From contig VWZF01006058.1 in NCBI GenBank assembly GCA_013396755.1, positions 320,816-384,815 on the forward strand: a stretch of 64,000 nt of DNA. Direction: 5' to 3'. A program made the position numbers and the translations under genes. A model generated the notes under the pieces. It made no database searches. It was not told the origin of the DNA and worked only from the letters and a program-made list of their open reading frames with translations. Shown one piece after another: positions 8,817 through 21,555 of this stretch (within the stretch, counting starts at the first letter, position 1; each line of letters begins with the position of its first letter). Origin of the DNA: Sclerurus mexicanus (Eukaryota > Chordata > Aves > Passeriformes > Furnariidae).

Positions 8817-11800
8817 AACAGTCTCTTGGTTTCATGATCCCTGGGAGTTTTGAAGGCCTGGAATGTGGAATATTTGTCTTACAAAATGCTCTAATACAAG
8901 ATACAAAGTCCTTACTGAAATCCAGCTTGCCTCTCCTCCCGCCACATACTGGGATCCAGACACATTTACCTAGAATTAGCTTTTCCTGTTGCTCTCTCTC
9001 CAGCCTGAGAGTCAGATATGCCTGTCAAATGCAACAAGATCCTAATTAAATCACTGCATTTCTGTACAGCCAAGCGTTTAAGCACCTGCTTAACTTCAGT
9101 TACGTGCCTATGCTCCATTAATATTTGCTTGTGGTTTTCTTTTCTGAATTGAGACCTATCAAATTAGTACAAGCTACCTTTTTTTTTTTAAAAAAAATCC
9201 AGAGCAGGCAACTCACATTCATGTTTTCTGTATTTCATCTAAAAATGTTGCTTATTCTCAGATATTTATACAACCTTATTGGTTCCGCCTGCGCTTGGCT
9301 GGAACAAATTCCAGCTTAGCTTAGCTTATTCATGGCCCGACACGTTCTAAATGTTCGAACAGCTCTCCTAAGGCCCAAACTACGCACAGGTAAGAGACAC
9401 AGCAAACACCTTTCTGAGATGCTGTTTCAGGAGGAATTAAGGAGGTTTTCCTTAGTGCTTCCGGCCGAACTCCAGAGCCTCAATCATTCTGGAGGTGGAG
9501 CCCCTGTTCCAGAGCGTGGTGAGGTTCAGGGTTAGCCCACCACGAGCACTGGCCAAGGGCCTGCTGAGGAGGGGCACGAGTGCCTTAAACCCTCCCCTTT
9601 GAGCCTCCAACCTCCCCTGCTCGGTGCCCATCTCAGTGCCCAGGTCTCCCACACCAGGCACGCTGTGCCTGCTGCATCCGCAGCCAACTGTCCAGCACAG
9701 TGACGGATCGGATGACCTGGGGGATCTTTTCCCCGAGCAACACCTTTCAAGGTTGCCTGTCAGTTATCTGCTGTCACTCCCACCAGTTTGTAGCCTTCTG
9801 CAGGTCCTGCTGATTTGCTGAATCCCCATTAGCCAGCGGGTCAGGCTCTATCCTCTGCCCTACCCGCAATCCATGCTCCCCTGTGAGTCCCTGGGAAGCG
9901 CACTCTGCTCTCACGAGTGCAACAATCATCCCGACCCACTGTACTGGCATTTCTGAATTATGATTCATAATTTCTGAAGTCTCGAGATGGAATCCATGTT
10001 TTCCTCACATTCACTTGGCCAATATTCACTATACAGTGTATTGCTTGGCCACTTGCTGCAATCCCTCTCGCTGTGAACGCCTGGAGCAGCATAAAAGTCA
10101 GTCTTTCAAAACAGACCCCAATGACAAAAGCCAGTAATGTGCCACACAGCACTTGAGCAATAAGAAAGGACAATCAATCTAAAAAATGAAAAGCTCCTTG
10201 TGCTATGGAACCGTAATAAAGCTGTGAGGGGAGCTCATCATCCTGCTGGGAGATAAGGCTCCCCCTGTCACTTAGGTAGAGCGCCTGGCTACAGACCTGA
10301 GGCGACCGCTGGGAGAATACTCCATCCTGGATTGTCAGCTCTTCCTTGTGTTCCCACCGGGACAGCTCCAGCTGCCTTCCTCTCCTGCCACTGCTTCTGG
10401 GCACCTTGCAAAGGAGAACTGCCCAGGCCTGAAGGCCTTTGCAAGGGAACCAAGAGACCACGTGAACCCACAACACTTGGGTATGATTTTCCTCTGGGTA
10501 GCAAAGGGGAACATCGCAGCTCATTTGATTGTCAGAGACGCCCAAATGTAACGTCCTGATGACCCTGCAGGAATGAGAATTACAGAAATGCACCTCCTCT
10601 CCCTGCTGGCCGGGGCAGGGAGGTAACTGGAACACACTGGGACAACCTTTGCCTGAGAACTAGCAAGGGAAAGATGCTCTGGAGAACACCTTCTCATTCT
10701 AGTTACACACCATATACATATATATCTATATATTTACACTTCTCTTAATCTTTCTCTGTATTCCTTTTATCATCAATGAAAATTACAACTACTTTAAAAT
10801 GCATATATAAGTATTTTTGTCAAAGGAGGGTAATAAAATCTCCATAATTAATAGGATCCAGGTCTTTTGAGTGACAGTGATGATACACAATGTCTCCACT
10901 ACATGTCAAATCAGCTGTAAAATCTTACCGAGTCAACGGCTACTTTTACAGAAAATTAAAATAAGAATCCTCTAGTCTTTGAAACTGCATTTTCATAATC
11001 ACATAACTGAGTGTGTAAGCAGGTTGTAAGTAATAAACAGGATTTTCATTGAGAAAACTAAAATGTCAGCCAGAAAGTTGAAGAATGACTGTATGTAAAG
11101 TACTGAACAAGTATCAGTCAAGTTGAAGTAAATTGATAATTCATATAATCCTGTCATGTCATTCATATATTCATATGTTCTAATGAGACAGGTAATGCAG
11201 ATGCATGCCACTAATTTATCAAGAACTAGCAGTTCAACCAAACTGCCTTGTGAAGATTTGTTTTAATTATGGAGTAGCATTTCTGGTGACAATCTACGTT
11301 TCTCTTTCTGAGTTGTAACTGCACACATTTTGCATCCATAAAGCACTTAAAAAAAGAGAAAATAATGGAATTCAAAACTCTGCCTGCAAACCTTCAGAGA
11401 TTTAAAGAAGATTATGATCCAAGATTGAGTTCCAATGGTTCTGTGCATGTATGTTAAATATCGTCAGATATTTTGTTATGAACAACAAAAGAAATGGTTC
11501 AGTCTCAGACCAAGAACTTTGTCACTGCTTGTGTACTGTGCAAGATTAGACCATGATTACTGCAGAGGGGAAGTGCCGATTTTTAGAGCAATATTTAGTC
11601 TAGTTGTACTGGTGGATTTAGGTTTTCTTGTTTCGCTTGGACATTTGCAGCACTGTAAAGACATCATTCGTGTCAGTTATTTCTGTCAATATATACAACA
11701 AAACCACTGGAATCATTCTGCAAAGCAGCTCATTAATTTTCTGCTCAGGAAGAGGAGAAAGCCTTTTGTCTACGCAAGCTTTTTGCCTATGCAAGGGCAA

Positions 11801-14800
11801 AACAAAGAACTGAGAAATGCTTCACTTTGGGAAAAAACTTGGAGAAGAAACGCAGGGCTGGCATCGACGGCACAGGCACCACACATCAGACCTGCAGCCC
11901 ATCGGCTTCTTCCACGCACAGAAGAACTGGAAAACTGACAGCAGAGAAAGGGAAAAGACTGCCAAGCGGAGAACTGGAATCCGTAGCCACGGAACACCCA
12001 AATGCCACGATTTGAACAAAAGCTTCCAAGTCACCCAAGCGCACTGCTCTCGCACGACTGTCCCCGCCTGCCAACGCTGTGCTCTCCAGTCTCTGCCCAC
12101 ACCGCTGTTTCTGAGCCACTGCGACCAAGTGTGACGAGTTGTGGCTCTTTTACCGAGTGACAACCGAGACAAAGTCATACTGATGCGGACACAGGAAAAC
12201 GGAGCTGAATCAGAACTTCGCAAAGTTTCAAACTTCCTGAAGCAAAACCTTCTCTGGCTCTTGGAGAAAAACCTGCAAATGAAAGGGTGTGTTCCGCAGG
12301 CACTGAGAAACGAGCACGGCGCTCATCGCTGGGAGCCCAATGAACTTCCCAGCAAAACACCCTTCCCAGCAGAATTTCCTTCTAGTTTTATGAAGCAGAG
12401 CATTAAAATGTGCCCCTCTCCTTGCCTGTGCTCTGCTGCTCTAAGGCAGCTCACGTTCAGGCACAGTTCTCTTGGAGCAGCCCAGCCCCAAAGCCCGCTG
12501 GCTCTCCAAGGGGCACTGCTGGTTTGGGAACTGCTAACGTTTCCTTTCCGTGTATTTAGCACTGATATCAATGTCAATTCTAATTTGTGCTAACAACTAA
12601 TAACTTTATTGAACAGGAACCGTGCGTCTAATTCCTGGAACAACTGTATTCCATCAAACAGTTAAACCCTTCTGTTTGATGTGAGGTTATTTATAGCTTT
12701 GTAAAAGAAATAAGTCTTTATATTAGTAGTCCAGAGTTTCTCTTCAAAGTTAGATCTGCATTATTTCTTTGCTTCTCTATAAACAGATCTCGTACTGCTA
12801 GTATTTAATCAGCAGAATATGTCACCACTTAGGCTCTTCTTCTGTTTTAAGGTCAAGCTCTTTTCTTTCCATTTTGCAAACTCCACTATTGGCAAAGCTT
12901 TGAGCAAAGAACGCTCTAAATTCCTCCCAACATTTCTCAGGAATCAGAGCATCATTTCTGTGCAAAACGAAAGTTCCAGAACGCTACATTCAAATTTAAA
13001 AATAAGAATTTTGTCTATTTGAAAAATCCCAGTGTTTATTTTCTTAGTGTCATGTGTAAGCTTTCAGAGAGAAGATAAGAGAGTTCAGGAATAACATTAG
13101 TCTTCCTATAAACCACATTCTAAGCATTGTCCTTTCAGAGCTCTACGGCTTAAGCAGATTCAGGGGTGCTCTGTGTATACATAACAGAAAAAAACTATCT
13201 CAGCAGCATTTGTGTATTCATCCTAAGACATTTGAGCATTTAGGATAGGACGAAGGCAACCACCAGCACAGCGATGCAGTGAAGATATGAAAATGTTTAT
13301 CAGAAGTGGTGCTCGTGGGAAATCTAGGAAAAGAAGCTCTTTATACAAAGCACTTGAAAAACTGCCACCCAAAACCCCAAACACCCAACTAACAAGTCAC
13401 CTCAGTTATAACAAAGGAAGTATACGTAGATTAAATTCAGCAATAAAGAGATGTTACATATTGTAAAAGATAGACTTCATTACAATGTGATGAAGAAAAC
13501 GGAAACAATTCCAATATGCACTGAGGTTACTTGTGAGTTTAATACATACCCAAGGTACAGGACAGAACAGTAACCTAATGCCTGAACCAGAAAAGGTATT
13601 AAGCAAAAGCCCAGCTTCAGAAGTAACAGCATTTTAGCATTTGACATATTAACACAAAGATAACTATTGAAATGTGAGGTTGCTCTCATGCTTTGTGCTA
13701 ATCATATATTTAAGAACCTCCTTAAACCAAAGGGGATCACTGCTTTATAGAAAATGATAAGCTTCATTGTTTCCACAATAATGTGAGATTTATATATTTG
13801 TTGGCCTAGTAATTTTTAATCAGAAAAGATTATTACACATTAGACATAAGAGAAATACATATATTCTTGTAAGATAAAATTAAAAAACCCCATCGTGACA
13901 TGTCTCAAGCCCTCAGGTATTATTCTGAGCTCTGAAATGATTCGAATTAGCCCTCTGTGGCCCCAATGATACACCACCTGTACATTTAAGTGGCTGCTTT
14001 GGGCACGGTCTGAAAGAAGATGATTTGAAGGACAGAGAAGAAACAGGACCGCAGTCACCAGAAGTTTAAGGAGACTATTGGCTGAGGTTTCTGCCAGCAT
14101 CCTTGGAAACAGAGCTAGTTTGGGTCAAAATCCCCAGAAGGTGTGAATAATTCAAACAAGACAGCCTAAAACACATAAAATCTTTCTGCGTGTCTCCGAG
14201 CATTTCCTCTCTTCAAAAGCAAACATCTTCTGCCACACTCCAAAACCCTGCTCACAAGTAAGCTACACAGTCTTAGAATTCTTATTCCTAGCACATTTTG
14301 TCTTATGGCCTCGATAAGAAACCTAAAGGGTTTGTCAAAGTATCTCACCATCAACTAAAAAGCCTGGGAAACACTGAACCACTGGACACGTTACAGAGCT
14401 GGCTGAGACAAAGCTTCAAACAGAGAGGAGGAAAATGTGCTTTCCTGCCACGCAAAACGGGCTACGATTTACCCTTTACTAGGGGGAGAGGAAGACAAGG
14501 AAGATCTTCCACAGTGCTCAATCAATGCATTTTGTTCTTCCTTTATATTTCAGCATCGCTCCCATCGAGTGTGACTCGAGGCTTCGGGAGCCTTCCCTGT
14601 GCCTCCCGCAGGCTCCCACCCTCGGAGCAGCATCCACCCAAGTGCTCCCAAGAGCTGCCAAGTGGCCGAGCCTGGCGCGGTGGCCACGGAGCAGGCAGCG
14701 CTGGCTCGGCACAGGGCGGCCACGGTGGGGACAGGCACTTGGGAACCCCAGGGGTCGTGGTGGAAGCACAAGGGAGCTCCCTCACACCTCGGGCCAGACA

Positions 14801-14904
14801 GACAATGGCTCGCAAGGCAAGATTAAATATTTGCAGGCTCTAGGCTTCATGTTTGTGTGAAACGTAACGCTCACGCCGGGCAGGAGTGCGGCAGGGGCTG
14901 CGCC

Positions 14905-15012
14905 GGACCCAGCTCCACCAGCCGGACCCAGCCCCACCAGCCAGACCCAGCCCCACCAGCCAGACCCAGCCCCACCAGCCGGACCCAGCCCCAGCAGCCA
15001 GACCCAGCTCTG
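14905..15012 (+). repeat. 19-bp minisatellite, about 5.5 copies
   Basis: Units of the form (G/A)GACCCAGCCCCACCAGCC begin at 14905, 14924, 14943, 14962, 14981 and 15000, the last one partial. Copies differ by one or two substitutions. It lies within a SCAPER intron. Confidence 0.9.
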
Positions 15013-17575
15013 AGCCCAGAACACGCTGCCTGTTAAGCAGGATCGTGCCAAACTCTGATGCTCTTGCGTGGGCACAAAGCTCCACCAGGGATTAAGCCGA
15101 GACCACCGATGTCCTTCTATGCCCGGCCCAGGAGTTCGACTGGAACGCCGCTCTCTGGATTAGCCCACTGCTGTCTCCTCCTCTCTGAGCCTCCCCTACA
15201 GACTGTATTTTAAGGCTGTTCAAAGCACTGGCTCTTATGACATTGGGAGATAAGCTTATTCCTTTGTGTTTACGGTTTGAGAATGAGACAATAAGATAAA
15301 CCCAAACGCATTCATTTCTCACACGAATTCCACACGCTCTCCTTTCCCCTCCCTACAGGAATCAACCAGCCCACGTGAACCGAAACGAAACGCACTTGAG
15401 TTCATGTGAAGTCCTCACTCATATTCAATTACCTTCCCCACATCCTCTCAAAACACAAAATAGAAAAAAAAAACCCAAATGGGATGCATTTAGGAAAGCT
15501 GGAAATTGAGTTAAGATCTGACACACGGAATGTGCAGCCCCAAACACTTCTGCCGCGTCTGATTCGCCTTGTCACAGTCCATTTTCAGAAAAGAAGAGGG
15601 TCATCAGTAAGCTCAAACAACAACAGAGGTGCCTGACAAATCACCCAGGAGGCGTCCCCACTTCTCCCAGACAGGAATGGCATCCCTCCTGAAGACCTTG
15701 GTGCATGGAAGGGAATTTATGTGCTCCGAGGAGCAAAAGCACGCGTTACAGAGCCGGCTTAATGTACTCGCTTCTTAACGCAGCTCAACCCTGAGGGGAT
15801 TGCTGCTAAATGGGAGTCGGCACTACAACTTCACATGAATCACTCACTTGCCAAAATCAGCTAGTTCACAAAATTTACCAGGCTTATTTTTTCTTCGGAC
15901 CTGTAAGGCTTTAAAAGGTCAGGGTGTGCTTTTTTTAAGGTTTAAAGAAATAAACCGGCAACCTCGACATGAAATCAATACTCCTAAAAATCCCCTTTTG
16001 AGAAGAAACTAACAGAATCGGAATTAAGTCATTTCGCATACTGTTTACTTACAGATAGGGATGTTAACTACATGGTAATGTCCAATTCCTGCCTCTCCTC
16101 TCTTGTGCTGTGCTTTCAGAAACTTCACCTGCCAGCCCCAAACTCTTCCAGCCCCTCCACAGCCCCCAAAGCAACACAAATAATGGAAGTTTGATGATGG
16201 CCTCTAGTAAACAACCCACATGGAAACTCTACGTAATACTTTTATAACTCCAAGTTTTCCTGTCGACTGCTGATTTAGCCCATTTTTCCATTTTTGAAGC
16301 ACTTTTCTTCCTTCACGCTAACACTACTAAAGGAAAGTGGCCACATACTGAAACTCAATATGCACCAACTCTGTCAAAAGTACAAAATAATTTCCCTACA
16401 GAAAGTCACTTTTAATCCAAAGTCACTTTGTAAACGTCCCCTACAGCCCAGCAGTGCTCGTAACCACAGCCAGGATGTATGTCACATAGATATGCCTGTG
16501 ATATACACTGTGGGACAAAGTGTGCTGTCACTCCATGACACAAGTGAGACTTACCACACAAAGAAAAAGCCAAAAAGTGGGAAAATATAACTATAAACAA
16601 AGCGTTTAACAAAAACGGGAAAAGACAAGCTTGAGATGAATCCTTTCCTGGGGACTGACTGCCACGCTCCGGGTGCTGGAAATGAGTGGTAAATGTGGTG
16701 ATCCTTCCAGAACTGTGCCTACCATAGGGCATTTTAATTTCTTTAAACATTATATTTATACCTGTGATACTGCTGTCTGATGTTTTATACATGTAACGTG
16801 GCAGAAATTCCTGTGCCAAAATATCCTGTAATCTTACTGCTCCTTGCTCCTGAAACACGTTTTGCAACGTTGTCCACACCTATACAGCCAGGAGAAATTA
16901 TTAGTTAAGTCAGTGATACTATTAAATCGAATTCCATATGCCTCTATTTTCAACATATGGATTATTAGGTATTAACATTTCAATTACTTACAAGTTTATA
17001 ATGAGAATAACATACTGTTCTTAGTGGGCACAAGTGTCCAGGGATAGAGGGTTTGGAGAACTGAGAAATAAGGGAGACTTATACAACTGGAAGACCAACT
17101 TTTGGGGATGAAATTCCTTTTTGAAACACACATGGTGCGTATCCAAACTTTTCCAAACGCTTCGGAGAAGTTTTCACTTCTATTTCCACATCTTAATCTT
17201 ATAATGAAGTTTTGAAAAGCTGCACACGCTTTCCCCCGGCTCTTTCACAGAGATTTGGTTCTGCAATCCAGTAACAGGATCTTTTGGAAGCACACAGTTC
17301 CATACCCTACAAACCCCCAAAGCCAGGGGGATCCTCCTCGAGCGCTCCTAACACAGGGCGTGCCAAACACTGGGAGAACAAAAGGCATTTTTATTTAAAT
17401 AAAGGCACAGCAACGCAACTTCCTTTGGAGCCTGTCAGAAAAGACCCCGAGTCTGAGGATCTGATTTGTGAGAGGACTTTTCAGATGAAAAATACTCCCT
17501 AACTGCAATGAATATGGAAAGATTTCTATTCCCAAAACAGCAATGAGAAAGAAGCCAAATCGTCTGTCATTCGTG

Positions 17576-17744
17576 TTAATTTAATTACAGGACTACATTC
17601 AATTATCCAATATAATATGCAAATGAGGTGAGCTGACAGCACATGCTAATTATATTCATTATACTAATTAAATCAAACAATGAAAGGGAATAAAAAGGTA
17701 ACGAAATAGACGGGTATTTTTAATTAACAAGAACATTCTAATTA
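17576..17744. promoter_or_regulatory. Candidate enhancer: homeodomain/POU/MEIS site cluster
   Basis: Five TAATTA cores (17582, 17647, 17665, 17721 and 17739), one CAATTA, a perfect octamer ATGCAAAT at 17617-17624 and TGACAG (MEIS/TGIF type) at 17634-17639 fall within 170 bases. This density of mixed homeodomain, POU and TALE sites is typical of conserved developmental enhancers. ISL2, about 17 kb away, is the nearest developmental gene. Enhancer activity is inference. Confidence 0.45.
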
Positions 17745-20700
17745 GAAACTGTAGCCCCCCAGTCTGTTACAGCACGGTTGGCTAATGAAAGCCCGGCCAT
17801 TATTTTTATGATGCAGCTCAGTTTCCCGTGCCCGTCCTCAGTATCACGGGACCCCTTTTTGTAAGGCAGCACATTAAACGGGGGCCAGAAAAGAGACCCC
17901 CTTTCCCTTGCCCACAGTTCAGGCAGAGCAGACGCCTAACAAAGCTGTGGCACGGGCACGGAGCCCCCTGTGCCACACGGGCTGCCTGGCTCTGGAGCAA
18001 ACCCCAGCTCACGTGCCGATACAAAACAGACAGGGCTGCGCTCCTGACGCCGGAGCATTTAAAGCACTAAAGAAACGCTCCCCGCGCTCGGAAATCTTCA
18101 GCTTCGCAACTGATTTATTGCTCCAGCGACAGCGGCTGCCCTGGAAAAGCGTTACGAATGTTAAAACAAAATAGGAAAAAAAAAAGGAAAGGGATATTAC
18201 TAATATATTATATGTGTGCAGAGTCAGCAAAATCAGTCTTTTTAAAATAAACAGAGCAAGCGCTATCAAAACAGCGAGGAATGTGTTCCTCAGGAGTCCA
18301 CCGTCCTCGCCGCTCCTCGACAGAATCACTTGGGCCCGGACCAAGAGCCAGCCATGGTGGAAACACCAAGTGGGAGCCCAGCCACTGGCTCTGTGTGTGT
18401 GGGACCCTCTGGGAGGCCCCCTCTCACTCGGGGCTCCTGGAAACTGCAGGCAAGGAGGAATCTCGAAGCCACACAACAGAAAGAACTTTCCTTCCCAATT
18501 TGCCACGCCACTGAGCAGAGAGACTTCTACAGACAGTGCAATGAATGAAGACAAACCCGTACTGCATTAAGTGACTGGCATACGATGCTCTCGGAAGGTT
18601 TGGTTCCATGACTGTGAAATATTTAGGAAACTGCCCTCCTATGATTTGGACTGCACAGTGATTACAGCTGACTTACTTAAATCACAGCACTGCCACAGAA
18701 GGTCAATGTTTAGGTTGACAGGCTGTAAAATCTCCTTTTTATAAATCTGTCTATTTTCCAAACTGGGGAACTGCTTTTATTCTTTTTTTTTAATAATTAA
18801 TGCCTTTCTTTCATTATTCCAGTATGCTGCTTTGGATATTTATCCATTGATGTGGGCAGACAAAGGAATCGCAAAAGGCACACTGAAAACTCCAAACAAC
18901 TGTTTGTCCTTCTTTGTTTGGAGTGTTGAAAGGAATGAAAACATACCTCTGTTTGTAATAAGGAATACAAATTTAGAGAGGAAAAGACTTTAAACTACAA
19001 ACATTTCCAAACAAATGCATATTTGACTGCAAGAAGAACGTGATTCTGCTTTGAAATATGCCAGTTAGTGACTCAGTTGAAGTTGGTTCAAATACTAAAT
19101 AAACAGAACTATCTGCCTTTATGGAAATCTGTTTTCATAGCTCAAGTCTAGTGTATCTATTTTTATTACACTGTTCTTGCCAGGAGTTCAAGCCTACTAT
19201 TTGAAAACTTTCACTCTGAGACCAATCTTTTATTTTTAGTAGGACTCCACAGATAATAACAGCAGCGAAAGAAAAAATTGGAAGCTTATAACATAATAAA
19301 AAATTAAACCATAATGGAGTGAATAGGAAGCACTTCCCTTTTCATGAAAGGCAGTCTGTCTTTAGCGGAAGTCACAACCCCAACCACCTGAAAATAACGA
19401 CTGGAAGCAAGTCGTATTGCTTTGCCTTGGAGTAAGAGGAAAACTGCTTCCTTTCACTGAAAAACCTCCTCTGTATTTCGCAAGTACTCGAGGGAGGAAT
19501 GCTCCAGTTTTTAAAAACGTCTTTCTAAACAAAGAAGCCAAACCAAAATGCCACTTCCTCAGTTAAAAGCTTATTAGCGAGGAGTATTAGAAATAACATA
19601 AAAAAGCTAAGAACATCATGGTATCTCTTGAGATAGAACCACCACAGCAAACCAGCCTAAAGGACAGCTTTTAGGGTATGAAAGGCACTGACAGAGCGTG
19701 GCTGTTCAACTGAAGCCCTAAATGTGACTCTCAGAGCTGCCTAAGCCACTCTTAAAGCTTGAAAACTGCCTCTGGCTGGGGCACATTAGTGATGGCACAT
19801 GACCCCGACCCAAGTGCAGATGCTGAGGACTCCGAGACCCTTCCAAACCCCACGTGGGAAGCACACACAGCCTCTGGATGGCCCACGGCAGCCCCCCAGC
19901 CCCAGCCAGCTGCTGCCATGGCCCGGTGCCCGGTGCCCGCAGTCAGACCTCGGCCCGGGGGCACCGACAGCGACAGGCACTGCAGGCTGCAACTGCTGGT
20001 AGGAAATCCCTCTTCTGCACTATTCCTGGCACGTTTGGAGTGGCAAATCCTCCACGTGCAATGAATCACATCTGTTTGTACTTGTGTGCCAGAACAGAAA
20101 TTTTTCAAGTGCGGAGAAAGACAACACGGTTTGCTGGTTGTTCGGGGTTCCAGCAGGACCTGCCAGGCAGCAGAGGGACTCCAAATGGCAACATCACACA
20201 GATTTAAAAATGACCAGATTGAAGTGTTGCCCCCGGTTAGCTCCAGGTCCTGAGTGGGATTTGGTCACACACAGGGTAGGAAGGATGCAGGATCCTCCCT
20301 CCAGCTGTGGTCAAAGCCACAGAAACATCACTACAGAATTATGTAATACTTGTGACAGCACTGTCAGCTTTAAGATATGACAGTGTTCCAATTATAGTCA
20401 ATAACTACAGAGAATTTCTAAGCCCACATTTCTCAACTATAGGCAAGAGCATTATCAAGCATCCTTTCTCTAAACCTTCACTGACAAGTTGCACCACTTA
20501 CTCCTTTTGCTCATCAGCTGAGCTGGGGGCACAGAGCTCCTCATCCTGAACCCCCACCACAAAATCTGAGCAAAACCAGGGAAGCAGGTGGCAAAAGTAT
20601 GGAGAGAGAACACAGTGAGTAATTCCACAAAATACAGCATTCAGCTGAACCATACCCAAGGCACGGGCACCACAATGCAGTATCTGCACATCCAGAGTCT

Positions 20701-21405
20701 GATTCACAGACTCCAAAGAGCCAATGCCAACCTCTGCCCTGCCCAATACACTCTGAGATGTCACATACAAGCTGAGGAAACTTGGACATTTCAAAGAGTA
20801 AAATATTGGAAATATTTTTGTAGTTTTGTGTCTGGGTTATTTTATAAGCTAGTAAGAGAGGTCACAGAGTCCACTGGCAAAAGGGGACAACAGTGAAGTA
20901 AGCTAAGGGAGAAATTCCACTGCTTGTTGAATAGGGTATTTGGTTTACTCCTAAAAAAGATTCAAGAAGAATGGCTTAAACTTAAATGAGCATGCTGGCA
21001 ACAAGGGAGATTGCTGCACTGGCATTTCAGGACAAGTCTTCATGGCAGAGCACTTAGCTGGCTTTAAAAAGGGCACCACAACCATCTGATCAAGCTGATG
21101 TGAAGCTCACTTGGAATTAAGAATATCAGCTGCTAAGTTCAACCTGGCAGGGAGCAAGGCTAGCTAAAATCAGTGCAATGTCAGCATCCTTGTCTGCATA
21201 AAAACATGGAGTTTGCTTATGGCCACGCAAAATTAACGCCTTTGTCTTAAGACACAACTTCAGTTTCTCTTTTGCAAACACACACTTTGTGCTCAAAGGA
21301 ATTCCAAGTGCTTCGAAACCAACGCTGAGGGGGTTAGTTTTCCGGAGGGAACCGTGAGTGAACGTGCCCCCGATAACTTCTGATCCCATCCTCCATTTGC
21401 CTTAC

Positions 21406-21555
21406 CTGGTTATCTGTGTTGTTTACAGTGAAGTAGCCCACACAAATGATGACCTCGTGCAGCAATCCCTCGCAGGTGTGCTGGGAGCAGTACCACAGCA
21501 GAGAGCTGATAATGTGCCGGAAGGCAAGGGACAGTCCTTCAGCACCCACGATGGA
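21406..21555 (-). CDS. SCAPER: SCAPER exon encoding SIVGAEGLSLAFRH...
   Basis: This exon is 150 bases, phase 0 at both ends. It encodes SIVGAEGLSLAFRHIISSLL, WYCSQHTCEGLLHEVIICVG and YFTVNNTDNQ. It joins directly to LPAFQ from the exon before and VIVQSGRH from the exon after, as in other vertebrate SCAPER proteins. The acceptor is TTTTTTGCAG and the donor is GTAAGG. Hydrophobic helices dominate, and no catalytic motif is seen. Confidence 0.96.

Larger units (their letters stand above)
6716..21405 (-). other. SCAPER: Large SCAPER intron (14.7 kb)
   Basis: No coding exon was recognised on either strand. Contents noted: a pyrimidine tract at 8776-8816, a 19-bp minisatellite at 14905-15012 and a cluster of homeodomain/POU/MEIS motifs at 17576-17744. 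The longest open frames (for example 11435-11938 and 12141-12593, plus strand) have no recognisable domain and look like chance frames. Confidence 0.85.

Noticed and set aside
10174..10635. 153-codon minus-strand frame
   Set aside because: It falls within the 14.7-kb intron. The exon phases on both sides join without it, and it resembles no part of SCAPER.
11435..11938. 167-codon plus-strand frame in a SCAPER intron
   Set aside because: No recognisable domain, no promoter or poly(A) context, and typical chance composition. Neighbouring frames of similar length occur on the other strand.
12141..12593. 150-codon plus-strand frame
   Set aside because: No domain or conservation signal I can recognise; likely a chance frame in intron.
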